From: Neocallimastix lanati (nom. inval.)
Taxonomy: Eukaryota > Neocallimastigomycota > Neocallimastigomycetes > Neocallimastigales > Neocallimastigaceae
Reading direction: 5' to 3'
NCBI GenBank assembly: GCA_016946835.1
Contig: JACVTC010000232.1
Location: 47,501 to 111,500 of the forward strand
Length of the DNA stretch: 64,000 bases
Under the pieces are notes generated by a model. The model saw only the letters and a program-made list of their open reading frames with translations, searched no databases and was not told where the DNA came from. This document shows, one piece after another, positions 10,603 through 22,686 of this stretch. The number at the start of each line of letters is the position of its first letter. Positions within the stretch are counted from its first letter, which is position 1. The translations under genes and the position numbers were made by a program.

Positions 10603-10614
10603 ATAATAACTCTT
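10603..10614 (+). promoter_or_regulatory. element A primer-binding site (self-priming type)
   Basis: ATAATAACTCTT directly abuts the LTR end. It has no TGG matching a tRNA 3' end, but is the perfect complement of AAGAGTTATTAT inside the LTR (10324-10335). In Tf1 the first bases of the mRNA fold back to prime reverse transcription; this arrangement matches that. Confidence 0.7.
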
Positions 10615-10702
10615 CTAAATAATACAAAAATATATTTATATTTTATACTAATTATTTTATTTTTATTTTTATATTATAAATTTTTTTTTTAGATATATAA
10701 TA

Positions 10703-13700
10703 ATGGAGACAAAAGATAATGACGCATCTACTACCGAAGCTACTAAGCAAGTTGAAAATCTAGGTAGCTATAAAGATTTAGATGCTTCGAAACTCATAAC
10801 TGCCATCACGGAATTTATCCCAACTTTTTTCTCATCAAGTGGAACTGTGGTGAAAGAAAATTTAAATAAGAAGAAGTCTAATGTATTTGAAACATTGGTC
10901 CAGAGTGAAAATTTCTTTAAGGATCATCCGAATTCCTTCTTATCGGATGAGACGAAAAACACATATGTTGTAAACCGACTCAATGGGCTAGCAAAAAAGT
11001 GGGGTCTTTCATTGCTAGTAGACGGTACTCTAAACACTCTCAAGTATTCTAAATTCAAAGAATTATTGCTTAATAATTTCGATTCTGGAAATGATCGAAA
11101 ACAAAAATACGTTCTGATGAATAAGCTGTGGAATCTCCGCCAACGTGAGTTAGGGAAAGTTGCGGAATTCACAATAGAATTTCGACAACTTGCGGCAAGA
11201 TTGGGATGGCCCGATGAGGTCCTAATAGATATAATTGGAAAAGGCCTAATGGACAAGGTCCGTGAAGAATACGACAAGATTGATAAGCCTAAAACTCTAT
11301 TTGAGGCAACGAACATTATTATAAATATTGATAAAAAATGTTATATCGAAAGTTGCATAAAAAACCATGACGAACAAGAATACAAGAAAAAATCCTTTAG
11401 AAGAAGAAGATATGAATTAACTAAAACGGAAAATAAACTACATTCTTTTAAGGATAAAAGAAACAAAGATCACTTTAAAACCAAAAAAGATATACTTTCA
11501 GCCAATTACACACCTAATAAGACTGTTAGCATGATCTCAACTTTTCTTATATTGATAAATGGGAAATCCTTAAAAACTAATTTTTTGATAGACTCTGGTT
11601 CAGCAAAAAGCTTTATTTGTAAAAATTTTATTTCTGTTAATAAGGTTCCTACTTTAGGTTTAACTTCCCCAATAAACATACAACTTCCAAATAGCAAAAG
11701 TATGACAATAAGACAAACTACCAGACCACTTAAAATCAAAATTATGGATCATATCGAAACATTCGAGTTCTTAGTAGGAAATCTTCAACTGCATGGAATT
11801 AGTGGAATCTTAGGAAGAGATTGGCTTTCCCTTCACAATCCTTATATCAATTATAAAACAAACAAAATTTATTTTTTGGAAAGATACTGCATTTCTCATT
11901 GTCCCTCTGCAAAAGGCAACAAATTTATATATCATTCTCCTGATGTGACTGCTCCTATGATAGAACAACCTCCAGAAGATACTATTATTCCTTCATCGAT
12001 ATCAGAGGATGAACTTTATGAATTTGATATCTGTGCGGCTATGGCTACTTCTACTAAAAAGGAACATAATAAATATGATTCTATTATAAATAAGTTCTAT
12101 CGTGGTCTTTCAAAAATCTTTGAAAAGCGGGAAGCTGATAGACTTCCACCCCATAGGATGTATGATATTTCCATTGATTTGATTCCAGGAAGCCAACTTT
12201 ATTTCGGACCCATTTACTCCTTAACTGTTACCGAACTTAAGGCTCTTAAAGAATATATTGAGGAGAATATACGGAAAGGATTTATAAGAAAGTCAAAATC
12301 TCCAGCAGGAGCACCAATTCTGTTTGTCAAAAAACATGATGGTACACTTCGGCTATGTGTGGACTACCGCCGCTTAAATGCCATTACCATTCGCAACAGT
12401 TACCCGTTGCCAAGAATTAATGATCTAATTGAAGTATTTAAAAATTGTAAAATCTTCACGCGCCTTGACCTAAGATCTGCCTATAATCTTGTACGCGTCA
12501 AGGAAGGTCATGAATACCTTACTGCCTTTAGGACCCCCATAGGACATTTTGAGTACCTCGTAATGCCCTTCGGCCTTAGGAACGCACCAAGTGTATTTCA
12601 AAGATTCATACAAGACGTACTTGGAGACGTTATTGGTTCATTCGTTCAAGTCTATTTGGACGATATTATAATATATTCAAAAGATGAAGAAACTCATGTT
12701 AAGCATGTACGTACTGTTCTTACTCTTCTTATTGAAAATGGACTCTATGTGAAAAAAGAAAAATGTGATTTTCATGTAACTCGGACTACTTTTCTTGGGT
12801 TTACGATATCAACAAATGGTCTTACAATGGATAAAGACAAAGTTAAGTCCGTCGTTGAGTGACCAACTCCAAAAAATCTACAGGAACTACAAAGCTTTTT
12901 AGGATTATGTAATTTCTACAGAAGATTCATCAAAAACTTTGCCGAAACTATGGAACCACTTCGTAAACTTTTAAAGAAAAACACTAAATTCGTTTGGGAT
13001 AATTTAGCTGAGGAATCTTTTAATAACCTTAAAAAATCTTTTCTATCAAATGAAATTCTTATTTTTCCGGATCACGAAAAGGAATTTACAGTGGAAACGG
13101 ATGCTAGTAATTTTGCTGTCGGATGTGTTTTGTCACAAGTCAGTAGTCATGATAATCTTCTCCATCCAGTTGCGTTTTACTCTCGCTCTCTTAGCAATGC
13201 CGAAATCAATTACACAATATATGACAAGGAACTCCTGGCAATTATCACTGCATTTGATGTATGGCGACACCACTTGGAAGGAGCAAAATATCCCGTTCAA
13301 GTAATAACCGACCATAAAAACTTATTATATTTGAAGAAACCGCAACACCTGAATCAACGGCAAATTCGCTGGAGTCTTTTTCTGTCAAAATTTGACTACC
13401 GAATTGCCTATAGACCTGGTATTCGAAGTGGCAAACCGGATTCACTGTCAAGAAGGCCGGATTATCAAAAGGATTCCGGAAAATCAACTAATACAACCAA
13501 TAACTTAAATGCAATTTGTTGTTCAACAATTAATAATATTAACAACCTTATTGAATATCAAAAAGCTGATGAATTTTGCAAAAATACACTTAAAAAACTT
13601 AAAGAAAATTCGAACAATATCAAAAGTTCACTTTTTAGTCTCATTCAAGGCGTTCTTCATTTCCAAGGTCGAATAATAGTTCCATCCCCGCTCAGAGCAA

Positions 13701-14767
13701 AACTTCTCAAATCTTTTCATGATAATCCTATTCATGGACATCAAGGTATCCACAAAACAGTAGAGAAATTAAAACGATACTACTGGTGGCCGACCTTAAG
13801 AAAAGATGTAGAAAATTATATACTCTCTTGTGACGTTTGTGGTAGATGTAAGACTCGGAGACACAAACCTTATGGTAAACTCCAGCCGCTCCCAATTCCA
13901 AATAAACCATGGGAAATTATAGGAGTCGACTTTATAGTCTACTTACCCAATTCGCAAGATTGTACTTGTATTATGGTAATTTCTGACCATCTTACAAAAA
14001 TGATACACCTTATACCTTGCTCTGATGTCCCTTCTGCGGATCTTACAGCTAAACTTTTGCTTTTCAACGTATTTAAATATCATGGATTCCCTAAGTTCAT
14101 AATATCCGACCATGGCTCCCAATTCTCTTCAGAATTCTGGACCTCTTTGTGCTCAGCATTACATATTCAACCGAATCTAGCTACTGCTCACCACCAGCAA
14201 TCAAACGGACAAATAGAAAGAGCAAATGCTGTTGTGGAACAATACCTTCGTTGTTATTGCAGTACCGCATAAAGTGAATGGTGTTACTTTTTACCTTTAT
14301 GTGAATTTGCTTACAATAACTCACTTCATCAATCTATTGGTGTGTCTCCTTTTTATGCTAATTATGGATTCCACCCCAACTGTATTATAGACTCTCCACC
14401 AATTCTTCTTAAAGACAATGCTTCAGTATTGACAAGAGACTGGTCTGCCCACTTCCAGTCACTACAAAAACATCTCCTTAAAGCCAAAGAAGATTTCAAA
14501 AAATATAGTGACAATAAAAAATCATCTGGTCCAAACTTTGAAGTTAATGATATGGTATGGCTTAAAAGACACTACTTCACAAATGAACCGGCGAAAAAGC
14601 TAGCTTCTCAATATTTAGGTCCTTTTAGAATCATAGATAAATTAAAAAGATCAAATTATCGCTTAGAACTTCCCAGCAATCTCCATCTCCATCCAATATT
14701 TCATATATCTCAATTAGAGCCATATACCAAAAGAAATGCTGAACTTAAGGAATCCTTTAATGAATAA
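10703..14767 (+). pseudogene. element A gag-pol polyprotein with two nonsense codons
   Basis: One reading frame of about 1355 codons, homologous end to end to the open 1353-codon frame of element G. In order: Gag-like region without a CCHC zinc knuckle, protease (IDSG, Asp297), reverse transcriptase (LCVDYRRLN; YLDD at 651-654), RNase H (VETDASNFAVG), and integrase with an HHCC finger and DD35E core. It ends soon after HPIFHISQLEPY with no chromodomain. The frame is broken by TGA at 12860-12862 (TGG in G) and TAA at 14270-14272 (CAA in G). Both are C:G to T:A transitions and no frameshift is present. The single fused ORF, missing zinc knuckle and self-primer fit the Tf1/sushi group. The start is the first ATG after the leader. 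Confidence 0.9.
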
Positions 14768-14790
14768 GACACATAATCTAAGAGAGGCAA
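14768..14790 (+). promoter_or_regulatory. element A polypurine tract
   Basis: TAAGAGAGGCAA immediately precedes the 3' LTR start TGTAAAG at 14791. It is the likely primer for plus-strand synthesis. The equivalent in element G is AAAGGGAGCAA. Confidence 0.6.
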
Positions 14791-15580
14791 TGTAAAGAAT
14801 TATAATTATTATTCAAAATAATTATTATTCTTTATTAAAAAATTAATATTTAAAGTTTATTATTTTATAAAATTTTATGAATAATTTTATTAATTATGTC
14901 ACATAGTAATTATTAATTAATGTTATTGTTTTAAAATTAAATTAAATTATCAATAATTAATATATTAAATTATAATAATGTATTATTGTATTAAAATAAT
15001 GTTAAATTCTATTTAATTAAGAAAAATTAAATTGTATTAAAATGATAATTTTATTTAATCAAGAAATAATTAAATTATATTATTTCTTGGACTTTTAATT
15101 AAGATAATTAAAAGAATTAATTATTTAATTATACTTGTGATTAAATATTAATAAAATTAATATATAATTAGTTAATAAGTTTTCTCCCTTATTCGGGTTT
15201 TCTTATTAACTAAAGATTGATGTAATTAAACACCAATCGAGATCTATCTAGTTTTTTCTTCTAATCTTTTTCTAGATAGAGATAATTTTCCAAGATTAGA
15301 AATCAAATTAATATAAATAGGACTCTTGATTCTTCTAAAAATAATCAAGAGTTATTATTATAAGAAATTATAATAATTAACACAAATATTTTAAAATTAC
15401 TTTTAAATAAAAATTTTTATAATAAAATAATTTCTAAAATTCTCTTAACCTACTTTTAGTGTTGTTTATTATAATCTTATAATAAACTCTAAGTTTTTAA
15501 ATTTTCGTTTTCAATTTTTATATTATATTTTTTAATTTTATCTCAATTAATAATATTTTTTATTATTAATTGAAGAAAGA
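14791..15580 (+). mobile_element. element A 3' LTR, left part
   Basis: It matches 9768-10557 with only a one-base indel. It is cut after AAAGA by insertion of element B and resumes at 22637. The near-identity to the 5' LTR shows A is not old despite its two stop codons. Confidence 0.9.
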
Positions 15581-16315
15581 TGTCGGAATTACAACTGAAT
15601 TAAATTTCAATTTCAATTAATTTCAATTAAAATTATTAAAAACAAAATAATTAATAAAAATTTATAATTCATTAATTATTCTTTAAATTTTATTTATTTT
15701 ATAATATTATAAGTTATTTGATCATCTTAGGACCAGCTTAGGCCTACTGATTCTAATGATATCATATTAAACTTAAATATTATTAATAAATAAAATATTT
15801 ATTAACATGAATCATTTGGTCATGTCATCCTTGATTCATAAATTAATGTTTATGTATTAATTTATGTTATATTGATTTAATTAATTATTAATTATTAATT
15901 ACTATATTAAATATTTAAATTTAATATTATATTATATATATTAGCTAATATATTAGATTAAAAAATATAATTTATTTATATTAAACATATTCTTATACTA
16001 AATATTATTATTATCAACTTTATATTATTATTATCAATATTCTCAAACCTACAAAGTATAAAAAGAAAATTCAAATTTATCTTTTTGTCCTTTGTAAGGT
16101 TATAGTTAACCTATTATAATATAACTATATATTTTTATTAATAAATAAAAATTTTTATCATATCAAACCAATTATTAGTTTTAATTAAGTGTTAAATTAA
16201 CAAATTTAACTTTATAACTCTTTTATTTTAGTAATTTACTTATATCTATATAGTTATATTATATAGATATATCAACCTGATTCCTCGTTAAATTCAACCT
16301 GTTTACTTTTTAACA
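15581..16315 (+). mobile_element. element B 5' LTR
   Basis: A 735-bp LTR, TGTCGGAATTACAACTG to TTTTTAACA. The 3' LTR (21897-22631) is also 735 bp and differs at only a few positions. Element B is flanked by a perfect AAAGA duplication (15576-15580 and 22632-22636). GTATAAAAAG inside it is a TATA-like box, and GTAAGGTTAT at 16094-16103 complements the primer site. Confidence 0.92.
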
Positions 16316-16325
16316 ATAACCTTAC
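16316..16325 (+). promoter_or_regulatory. element B primer-binding site (self-priming type)
   Basis: ATAACCTTAC directly follows the LTR and is the exact complement of GTAAGGTTAT at 16094-16103 in the same LTR. No tRNA-type TGG is present. This suggests fold-back priming as in Tf1, with the RNA starting near 16094. Confidence 0.6.
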
Positions 16326-16349
16326 CTTAGAAAAGAGAATCACCTTGAT

Positions 16350-17429
16350 ATGTCCCTTTATAATAACGTGTGGGCAAACTCCTATCCTGACTTTGCTCCT
16401 ATGTCGGAAGTAAATAAGCTAAGAACAGACGCTCAGATTACTGTCTCTGAACTGGCAAAAGATGCAGAAGTTACATTCTTATCAAGAGAAGATTTTAATA
16501 AATATAATGAAGATCTTCAAAAGAAACTTTTTACTTTAAATAGGGATAACAAGAATATCATAAAACAACTTTCTTCTATTACCAGCATTTTAAATCAGAA
16601 ATTCGATTTTATTCCTAATGTTAATGCTTCTCAAAATCAAGATGATAACGCTTCTATATCAACAAGAAGAGAGGCAGACAATGATGTAATAATGAGGAAT
16701 ACTATTCCCAATACACTTCAAGAAGTCCCAGAACCTGGATTTTTCACTGGGGATACTAAGGAAACCGATCTCTTTTGTCAGCTCTGTGAAGATACTTTTA
16801 AGACTTATCCTAACTGTGAATCTACTATGGATGTAAAAATTAATTATGTTAAGTCACGCTTAAGAGATGGTGCTCGTAATTGGTATTATGCCAAATATAA
16901 AGATAGAAGTCCAGCAACATTAGAAGAATTGATTAAAGAATTAAGGAAAGCTTTTAATAATGTTGCCAGTAAGAAATTAGCCATGATCCAACTCGCAAAA
17001 ATTTCTCACACATTTGGGAAAATTAATGATTATATTGATGAATTTCGAACCCTTACAACATGTTTGAATTGGAATGAAGAAGCTTTAGTTTTATTCTTTT
17101 ATAATGGATTGCACCCAAGGTTCCAGGAAGAAATAGAAAAAATGGATGAATTTCCTTCTGATCTTAGTACTATTTATACTAGATGTATTCTTTACGAAAA
17201 TTCCTTGAAATCTAAAGGTCAATTAAAATCTAATGGTAATAAAAATTTAAAGAAAAAGCCTTCTAATGTCCACAATAACAACAACAACAATAATAATAAA
17301 TATAATAATAATAACAATTATAACAAATATTATAATAATAATTATAATAAAGTCCATAATAATAATAACTTTAATAAAATTAATAATAACAGTAATAATA
17401 GTACAAATAATAATAATTCAAAAAACTAA
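16350..17429 (+). CDS. gag: element B Gag
   Basis: A 359-residue Gag-type protein whose ATG lies 34 bases after the 5' LTR. Residues about 130-290 have the composition and spacing of a Ty3/Gypsy capsid domain (ARNWYYAKY, then INDYIDEFRTL and LNWNEEALVLFFYNGL). The last 70 residues are almost only Asn, Lys and Tyr, and there is no CCHC knuckle. Nucleic-acid binding may therefore rest on the Lys-rich tail, which is inference. The stop codon directly follows a slippery heptamer, so the same ribosomes probably also make Gag-Pol. Confidence 0.85.
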   Translation: MSLYNNVWANSYPDFAPMSEVNKLRTDAQITVSELAKDAEVTFLSREDFNKYNEDLQKKLFTLNRDNKNIIKQLSSITSILNQKFDFIPNVNASQNQDDNASISTRREADNDVIMRNTIPNTLQEVPEPGFFTGDTKETDLFCQLCEDTFKTYPNCESTMDVKINYVKSRLRDGARNWYYAKYKDRSPATLEELIKELRKAFNNVASKKLAMIQLAKISHTFGKINDYIDEFRTLTTCLNWNEEALVLFFYNGLHPRFQEEIEKMDEFPSDLSTIYTRCILYENSLKSKGQLKSNGNKNLKKKPSNVHNNNNNNNNKYNNNNNYNKYYNNNYNKVHNNNNFNKINNNSNNSTNNNNSKN

Positions 17430-17459
17430 ATGAAGGACTTCACTCGGAGTCCAATTCAT
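17420..17459 (+). promoter_or_regulatory. element B -1 frameshift site (A AAA AAC plus stem)
   Basis: AAAAAAC at 17420-17426 is in the correct phase (TCA AAA AAC TAA in the gag frame), with the stop immediately after. The -1 frame is open from here into pol. GGACT (17435-17439) pairs with AGTCC (17448-17452) across an 8-base loop, 8 bases after the heptamer. A lower stem ATGAA/TTCAT (17430-17434 with 17455-17459) can extend it. Confidence 0.8.
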
Positions 17460-20400
17460 CAAAAAATGTAAAAACAATTTATTATAACTTTCCTTCATTT
17501 GATAACATCACAACCCAAAAACTACCTTCAACTTTTCTTTTATTCCATTGCTACATTCCAACAAGACTACCAATTAATAATAATAAATTAAAAATTAAAA
17601 ATAACCAAAAAATTACATCTGAATCTATGCTAGATTCTGGATCATTTTGTAATTTTATTACAAAAAATTTAGTTCAAAAACTAAATTTAAAAATTTATAA
17701 TTTAAAAAATAAAATTTCAGTCAAAGGTATATCTGGTTCTACTACTAAGATAGATCAGTACGTTTGGCTAAAATTTCAAATAAAAATACAAAAGAATAAA
17801 AAATTTTATTTTAAAAATTACAATGAAAAATTTCTAATAACAAATTGCATACCAACTGATCTACTTTTTGGTAATCAATTCATGCGAAAATTCAAAATTC
17901 ACTATAATTATGATAAGAATATATTATATTCTTACTTAAATTATTATTTTTCAAATAAAAATAACAAAAATCCTAATAAATATTGCAAAAACAATTTATA
18001 TCTACAGTCGATGAAAAATAAAATTTTAAAAAATTATTTACTTTTTAATAAATCAATAAAAAAATTTAATTATAAAAATTTTTCAAAAAATTTAAAAAAA
18101 TTTGATCAGAAGTTTAATTATAATAAAAAATTTTTTAATAAAAAACTTAATAACCTTAACCTTAATAAATTTTCAAAATTTTGTGATAAATTTAATTATA
18201 AAAAATTTTTTAATAAAAATCATTATTTTATTAATAAATATAAATATTATTTCAAAAAACAAAATAAATATTTAAAAAACAATTTTAATTTAAACAATGA
18301 CTATAATTACAATTTTTTAATATATTCCTTCTTATCAAATAAAGAAATTAATAAAAATGACAATGAAGATCCAAATATTGAAGATATTCTGCCTCAATAT
18401 CGCGATCTATTTATTGTTTTTAGTAAAGCCGAAGCCGATAAACTTCCCCCACATCGTTTAACCGACTGCAAAATAGTGCTGGAGAAGGACGCTTCCCTTC
18501 ACTATGGTCCAATCTATCCCTTAACCGAAGAGGAAAATAAAGTTTTGAAAGAATATATAAAAGAAAACCTAAAAAAAGGATTTATTAGACCATCTGAATC
18601 ACCTGCAGGTTATCCAGTTCTATTCCAAAAGAAAAAAGATGGTACACTTCGGTTATGCGTAGACTATAGGAAGTTAAACGCTGTTACTATAAGAAACTCG
18701 TACCCCATACCTCTTATTAATGAAATTATTGAAAAGGTTAAAGGAGCAAAGTATTTTACAAAATTAGATTTACGTTCAGCCTATAATTTAATCCGTATTA
18801 AGGAAGGGGATGAATACAAGACAGCTTTCAGAACTAAATATGGTCACTATGAATACTTAGTTATGCCATTTGGTTTAAAAAACGCACCAGCTACTTTTCA
18901 ATCGTTTATTAATTCGGTACTAAGACCATATTTAGAAAAAAGTGTTATTCTTTATTTAGACGATATTTTAATCTACTCCAAAGATTTAAAAGAACATCAT
19001 AAACAAGTTAGGGAGGTTTTGCAAGCATTAATTAATAATAACTTATATGCAAAATTAGAAAAATGCGAATTTGATAAAGAGAAAGTTGAATTCCTTGGAT
19101 ATGTATTATCAGGTCAAGGTGTCACTACCGATCCGAAGAAAATAGAATCAATTAAAGACTGGCCTCAACCAAATAACTTAAAGGACGTACAGAGGTTTTT
19201 AGGTCTTTGCAATTATTATAGAAGATTTGTTAAAGATTTTGCAAAAATTGCAAAACCTTTACATAATTTAACCAGAAAAAATATTAAATTTAATTGGAAT
19301 AACAAATGTGAAGAATCATTCTCAGAATTAAAGAAAAGATTAACCAGTTCTCCAGTTTTATTCCATCCGGATAATAATAAACCATTTATTGTTGAATGTG
19401 ATGCAAGTAACTTTGCCCTTGGTGCTGTTTTATCACAAAAGGATGATAATAATAAATTACATCCAGTTGCATATTTCTCAAGAAGCTTACAAGGTGCAGA
19501 AATTAATTATACTATTACAGACAAGGAGTTGTTAGCTATTAGAGAAGCCTTTTTGGCATGGAGACATTTATTACTTGGTGCGAAATACAAAGTAACTGTT
19601 TATACTGATCATAGGAACTTATTATATACCCTTGGTGGTAAAATTGGTAATCAAAGGCAACATAGATGGCATATGTTCTTCCAAGAATATAATTTTGAAT
19701 TAATTTATAGACAAGGTTCCAATAATGGAAAACCTGATTCTCTTTCAAGAAGACCAGATTATATAAAAAATAATGAAGAAACTAAAACCGAAAATATTCT
19801 TGACATAAAAAATGTAAAGGAAGTTCCATGTTTTATTGGTGTTGTTAGCGATCTTTTAGAAAGAATTATAGAAGCTACAAAAACAGATGCCACAGCTGAT
19901 GATATTAGACTCTATTTTAGCCCACAGAATATTAAAAATGATATGTCCTATAAACCCTTTAGGAAAATGAATAAGTTCAAAATAAAGGATAATATTATAT
20001 TATATAATAATTTAATTTATATTCCTGAAATTTTAAGATTAGAAATCTTAACTAAATATCATGAAAAGCCTTCCGCTGGTCATCTTGGAATTAAAAGAAC
20101 TCTTGAATTAATTACAAGAAACTTTTGGTGGCCCAAAATGCAAGATGATGTTATAAAATTTGTCAATTCCTGTGAATGTTGTGCAAGAAACAAAATTAAT
20201 AGACATAGGAAATATGGCTTTCTACAACCGTTGGAAACACCTGATAGACCTTGGAAATCTATAGAAGTTGACTTTTTATGTGGCCTCCCGGATTCAAAGG
20301 GATATACGGTAATAATGGTTGTAGTGGATCGTTTCTCTAAAATGATTCACTTAATACCTTTCAAACAAATTCCTGATGCAAAACAAACTGCCAAAGCATT

Positions 20401-21316
20401 TATGAATAATGTTTATAAATTACATGGCCTTCCTTATGATATGTATACAGATAGAGGTCCTCAGTTTACAAGTGCACTTTGGAAAGAATTCATGAAATTA
20501 CTTAATATTAAATCCAAATTAGCTACAACAGATCATCATGAGACTGTTGGTCAAGTTGAGAGATGTAACTCCTTTATTGAACAGTATTTAAGAGCTTATT
20601 CAAGATCTTATTATCACGACGATTGGATTAATTGGATCTATCTTGCAGAGTTCGCTTATAATAATTCAGTCAATGAATCTACAAAAGAAACACCTTTCTT
20701 TATTAACTATGGATTTCATCCATCTATGGACGAATATTTCTTACTACCCCAAGTTGATACTAATAGTAAATTTATTAAAAATGTAAGTACAAGTTTTAAT
20801 CATATTAAAGATGTCTTATTAAGATCTAAAGAATTATATAAAAATTATGCGGATAAGAAAAGGATGCCACCTCCTGTAATAAAAGAAGGTGACTTGGTTT
20901 GGATTCAAGCACCTCCTTCCTTAAATATTGAAGATTGTTCTAAACTCGCTCCTTGCAAATATGGACCTTACAAGGTAATCGATGTTTTAGAGAATAATAA
21001 TTATAAAATTGATCTTAAAAAGTCACCTTTTCCAAAACATCATCCAATCTTTCATATCTCTGAATTGGAACCTTATGTCCCAACTCCGCAAAAGTTTTTA
21101 AATAGAAGTTCGCACAATGAATCCATTAATGATATTATTGAAATTTCTGGATTTAGGACAAACTACAAGAAAAACTGCTACGAATATAGAGTTAGATACA
21201 AATATAAAAGTTCAAGTAATTGGGTGCCTTCTTATGAAGTTGAAGATAATCCAAGGAATCAAAGAATATATCAAGAATATTTAAAGAATAATAGAAAATT
21301 CACTTCTCTTTCTTAT

Positions 21317-21322
<6 letters not shown>
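17420..21322 (+). CDS. pol: element B Pol: protease, RT, RNase H, integrase, chromodomain-like end
   Basis: The -1 frame relative to gag is open from the slippery site. The first in-frame ATG (17627) is already at the protease motif LDSG, so synthesis by frameshifting is more likely than by that ATG; residues below count from it. A Lys/Asn/Phe-rich linker at about 110-260 separates protease from RT. RT carries LCVDYRKLN and YLDD at 443-446. RNase H follows (VECDASNFALG). Integrase has an HHCC finger (HEKPSAGH to CECC) and DD35E motifs (VDFLCG, YTDRGPQF, GQVERCN). The C-terminus YEYRVRYKYKSSSNWVPSYE with NQRIYQEYL resembles a chromodomain. No stop or frameshift is seen, so B may be autonomous. 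Confidence 0.9.
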
Positions 21323-21380
<58 letters not shown>

Positions 21381-21896
21381 ATTATACTTAAGCTATAAAT
21401 AGTATATTAAATAATAATATTTCAAAATTAAATTAGTTAATTTAAAATTTTACATTTCAAAATTTCAAAAATTTTTAAAAAATCGAAATTTAATAATACT
21501 TTATTTATTTTTACATTATTATATTCATTAAATTATAAATTTTCACTATATTTAAAAATTTTCAATTTAATGCATAAAATTAAGATGAAATTTCAATTTC
21601 AATTTCAAAATTTCAATTTTACATTTTTTCAACGAAATTTTTAATAAAATTCACACCATTATATTTCTCGATATTTAATTTTATAACAAAATTTTAATTT
21701 CAGTAAATTTTGACAATTTCGAAATTTCCATGAAATGGCCACTTGTAATGTGTTCTTTAAAGGACTCATGTGACCTTTTTACTTCAAAAAAAAAAAAAAA
21801 AAAAATTTTTTAAAATATACAATTTTATAAATATAATAATTTCTTTATGTAACGTTACACAAAATCGTCTGGAATCCGATTTTTGTGGAAGGGCGT
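21322..21896 (+). other. element B 3' untranslated region and polypurine tract
   Basis: A run of more than 50 A residues follows the stop, then AT-rich sequence and a second A tract (about 21787-21804). Just before the 3' LTR lies TTTTTGTGGAAGGGCGT, the likely polypurine tract (21884-21896). Confidence 0.65.
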
Positions 21897-22631
21897 TGTC
21901 GAAATTACAACTGAATTAAATTTCAATTTCAATTAATTTCAATTAAAATTATTAAAAACAAAATAATTAATAAAAATTTATAATTCATTAATTATTCTTT
22001 AAATTTTATTTATTTTATAATATTATAAGTTATTTGATCATCTTAGGACCAGCTTAGGCCTACTGATTCTAATGATATCATATTAAACTTAAATATTATT
22101 AATAAATAAAATATTTATTAACATGAATCATTTGGTCATGTCATCCTTGATTCATAAATTAATGTTTATGTATTAATTTATGTTATATTGATTTAATTAA
22201 TTATTAATTATTAATTACTATATTAAATATTTAAATTTAATATTATATTATATATATTAGCTAATATATTAGATTAAAAAATATAATTTATTTATATTAA
22301 ACATATTCTTATACTAAATATTATTATTATCAACTTTATATTATTATTATCAATATTCTCAAACCTACAAAGTATAAAAAGAAAATTCAAATTTATCTTT
22401 TTGTCCTTTGTAAGGTTATAGTTAACCTATTATAATATAACTATATATTTTTATTAATAAATAAAAATTTTTATCATATCAAACCAATTATTAGTTTTAA
22501 TTAAGTGTTAAATTAACAAATTTAACTTTATAACTCTTTTATTTTAGTAATTTACTTATATCTATATAGTTATATTATATAGATATATCAACCTGATTCC
22601 TTGTTAAATTCAACCTGTTTACTTTTTAACA
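21897..22631 (+). mobile_element. element B 3' LTR
   Basis: 735 bp, near-identical to 15581-16315; visible differences include TGTCGA for TGTCGG and TTCCTTG for TTCCTCG. It is followed by the AAAGA duplication and the rest of the element A LTR. The low LTR divergence points to a recent insertion. Confidence 0.92.
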
Positions 22632-22636
22632 AAAGA

Positions 22637-22680
22637 ATTAATTATTAATATAATTAAATATTTTTAATTAATTCTTTACA
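22637..22680 (+). mobile_element. element A 3' LTR, right part
   Basis: The last 44 bases of the element A LTR, ending TAATTCTTTACA. They were separated from 14791-15580 by insertion of element B. The next bases, CATTTT, belong to the flank of tRNA-Leu once element C1 is removed. Confidence 0.88.
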
Positions 22681-22686
22681 CATTTT

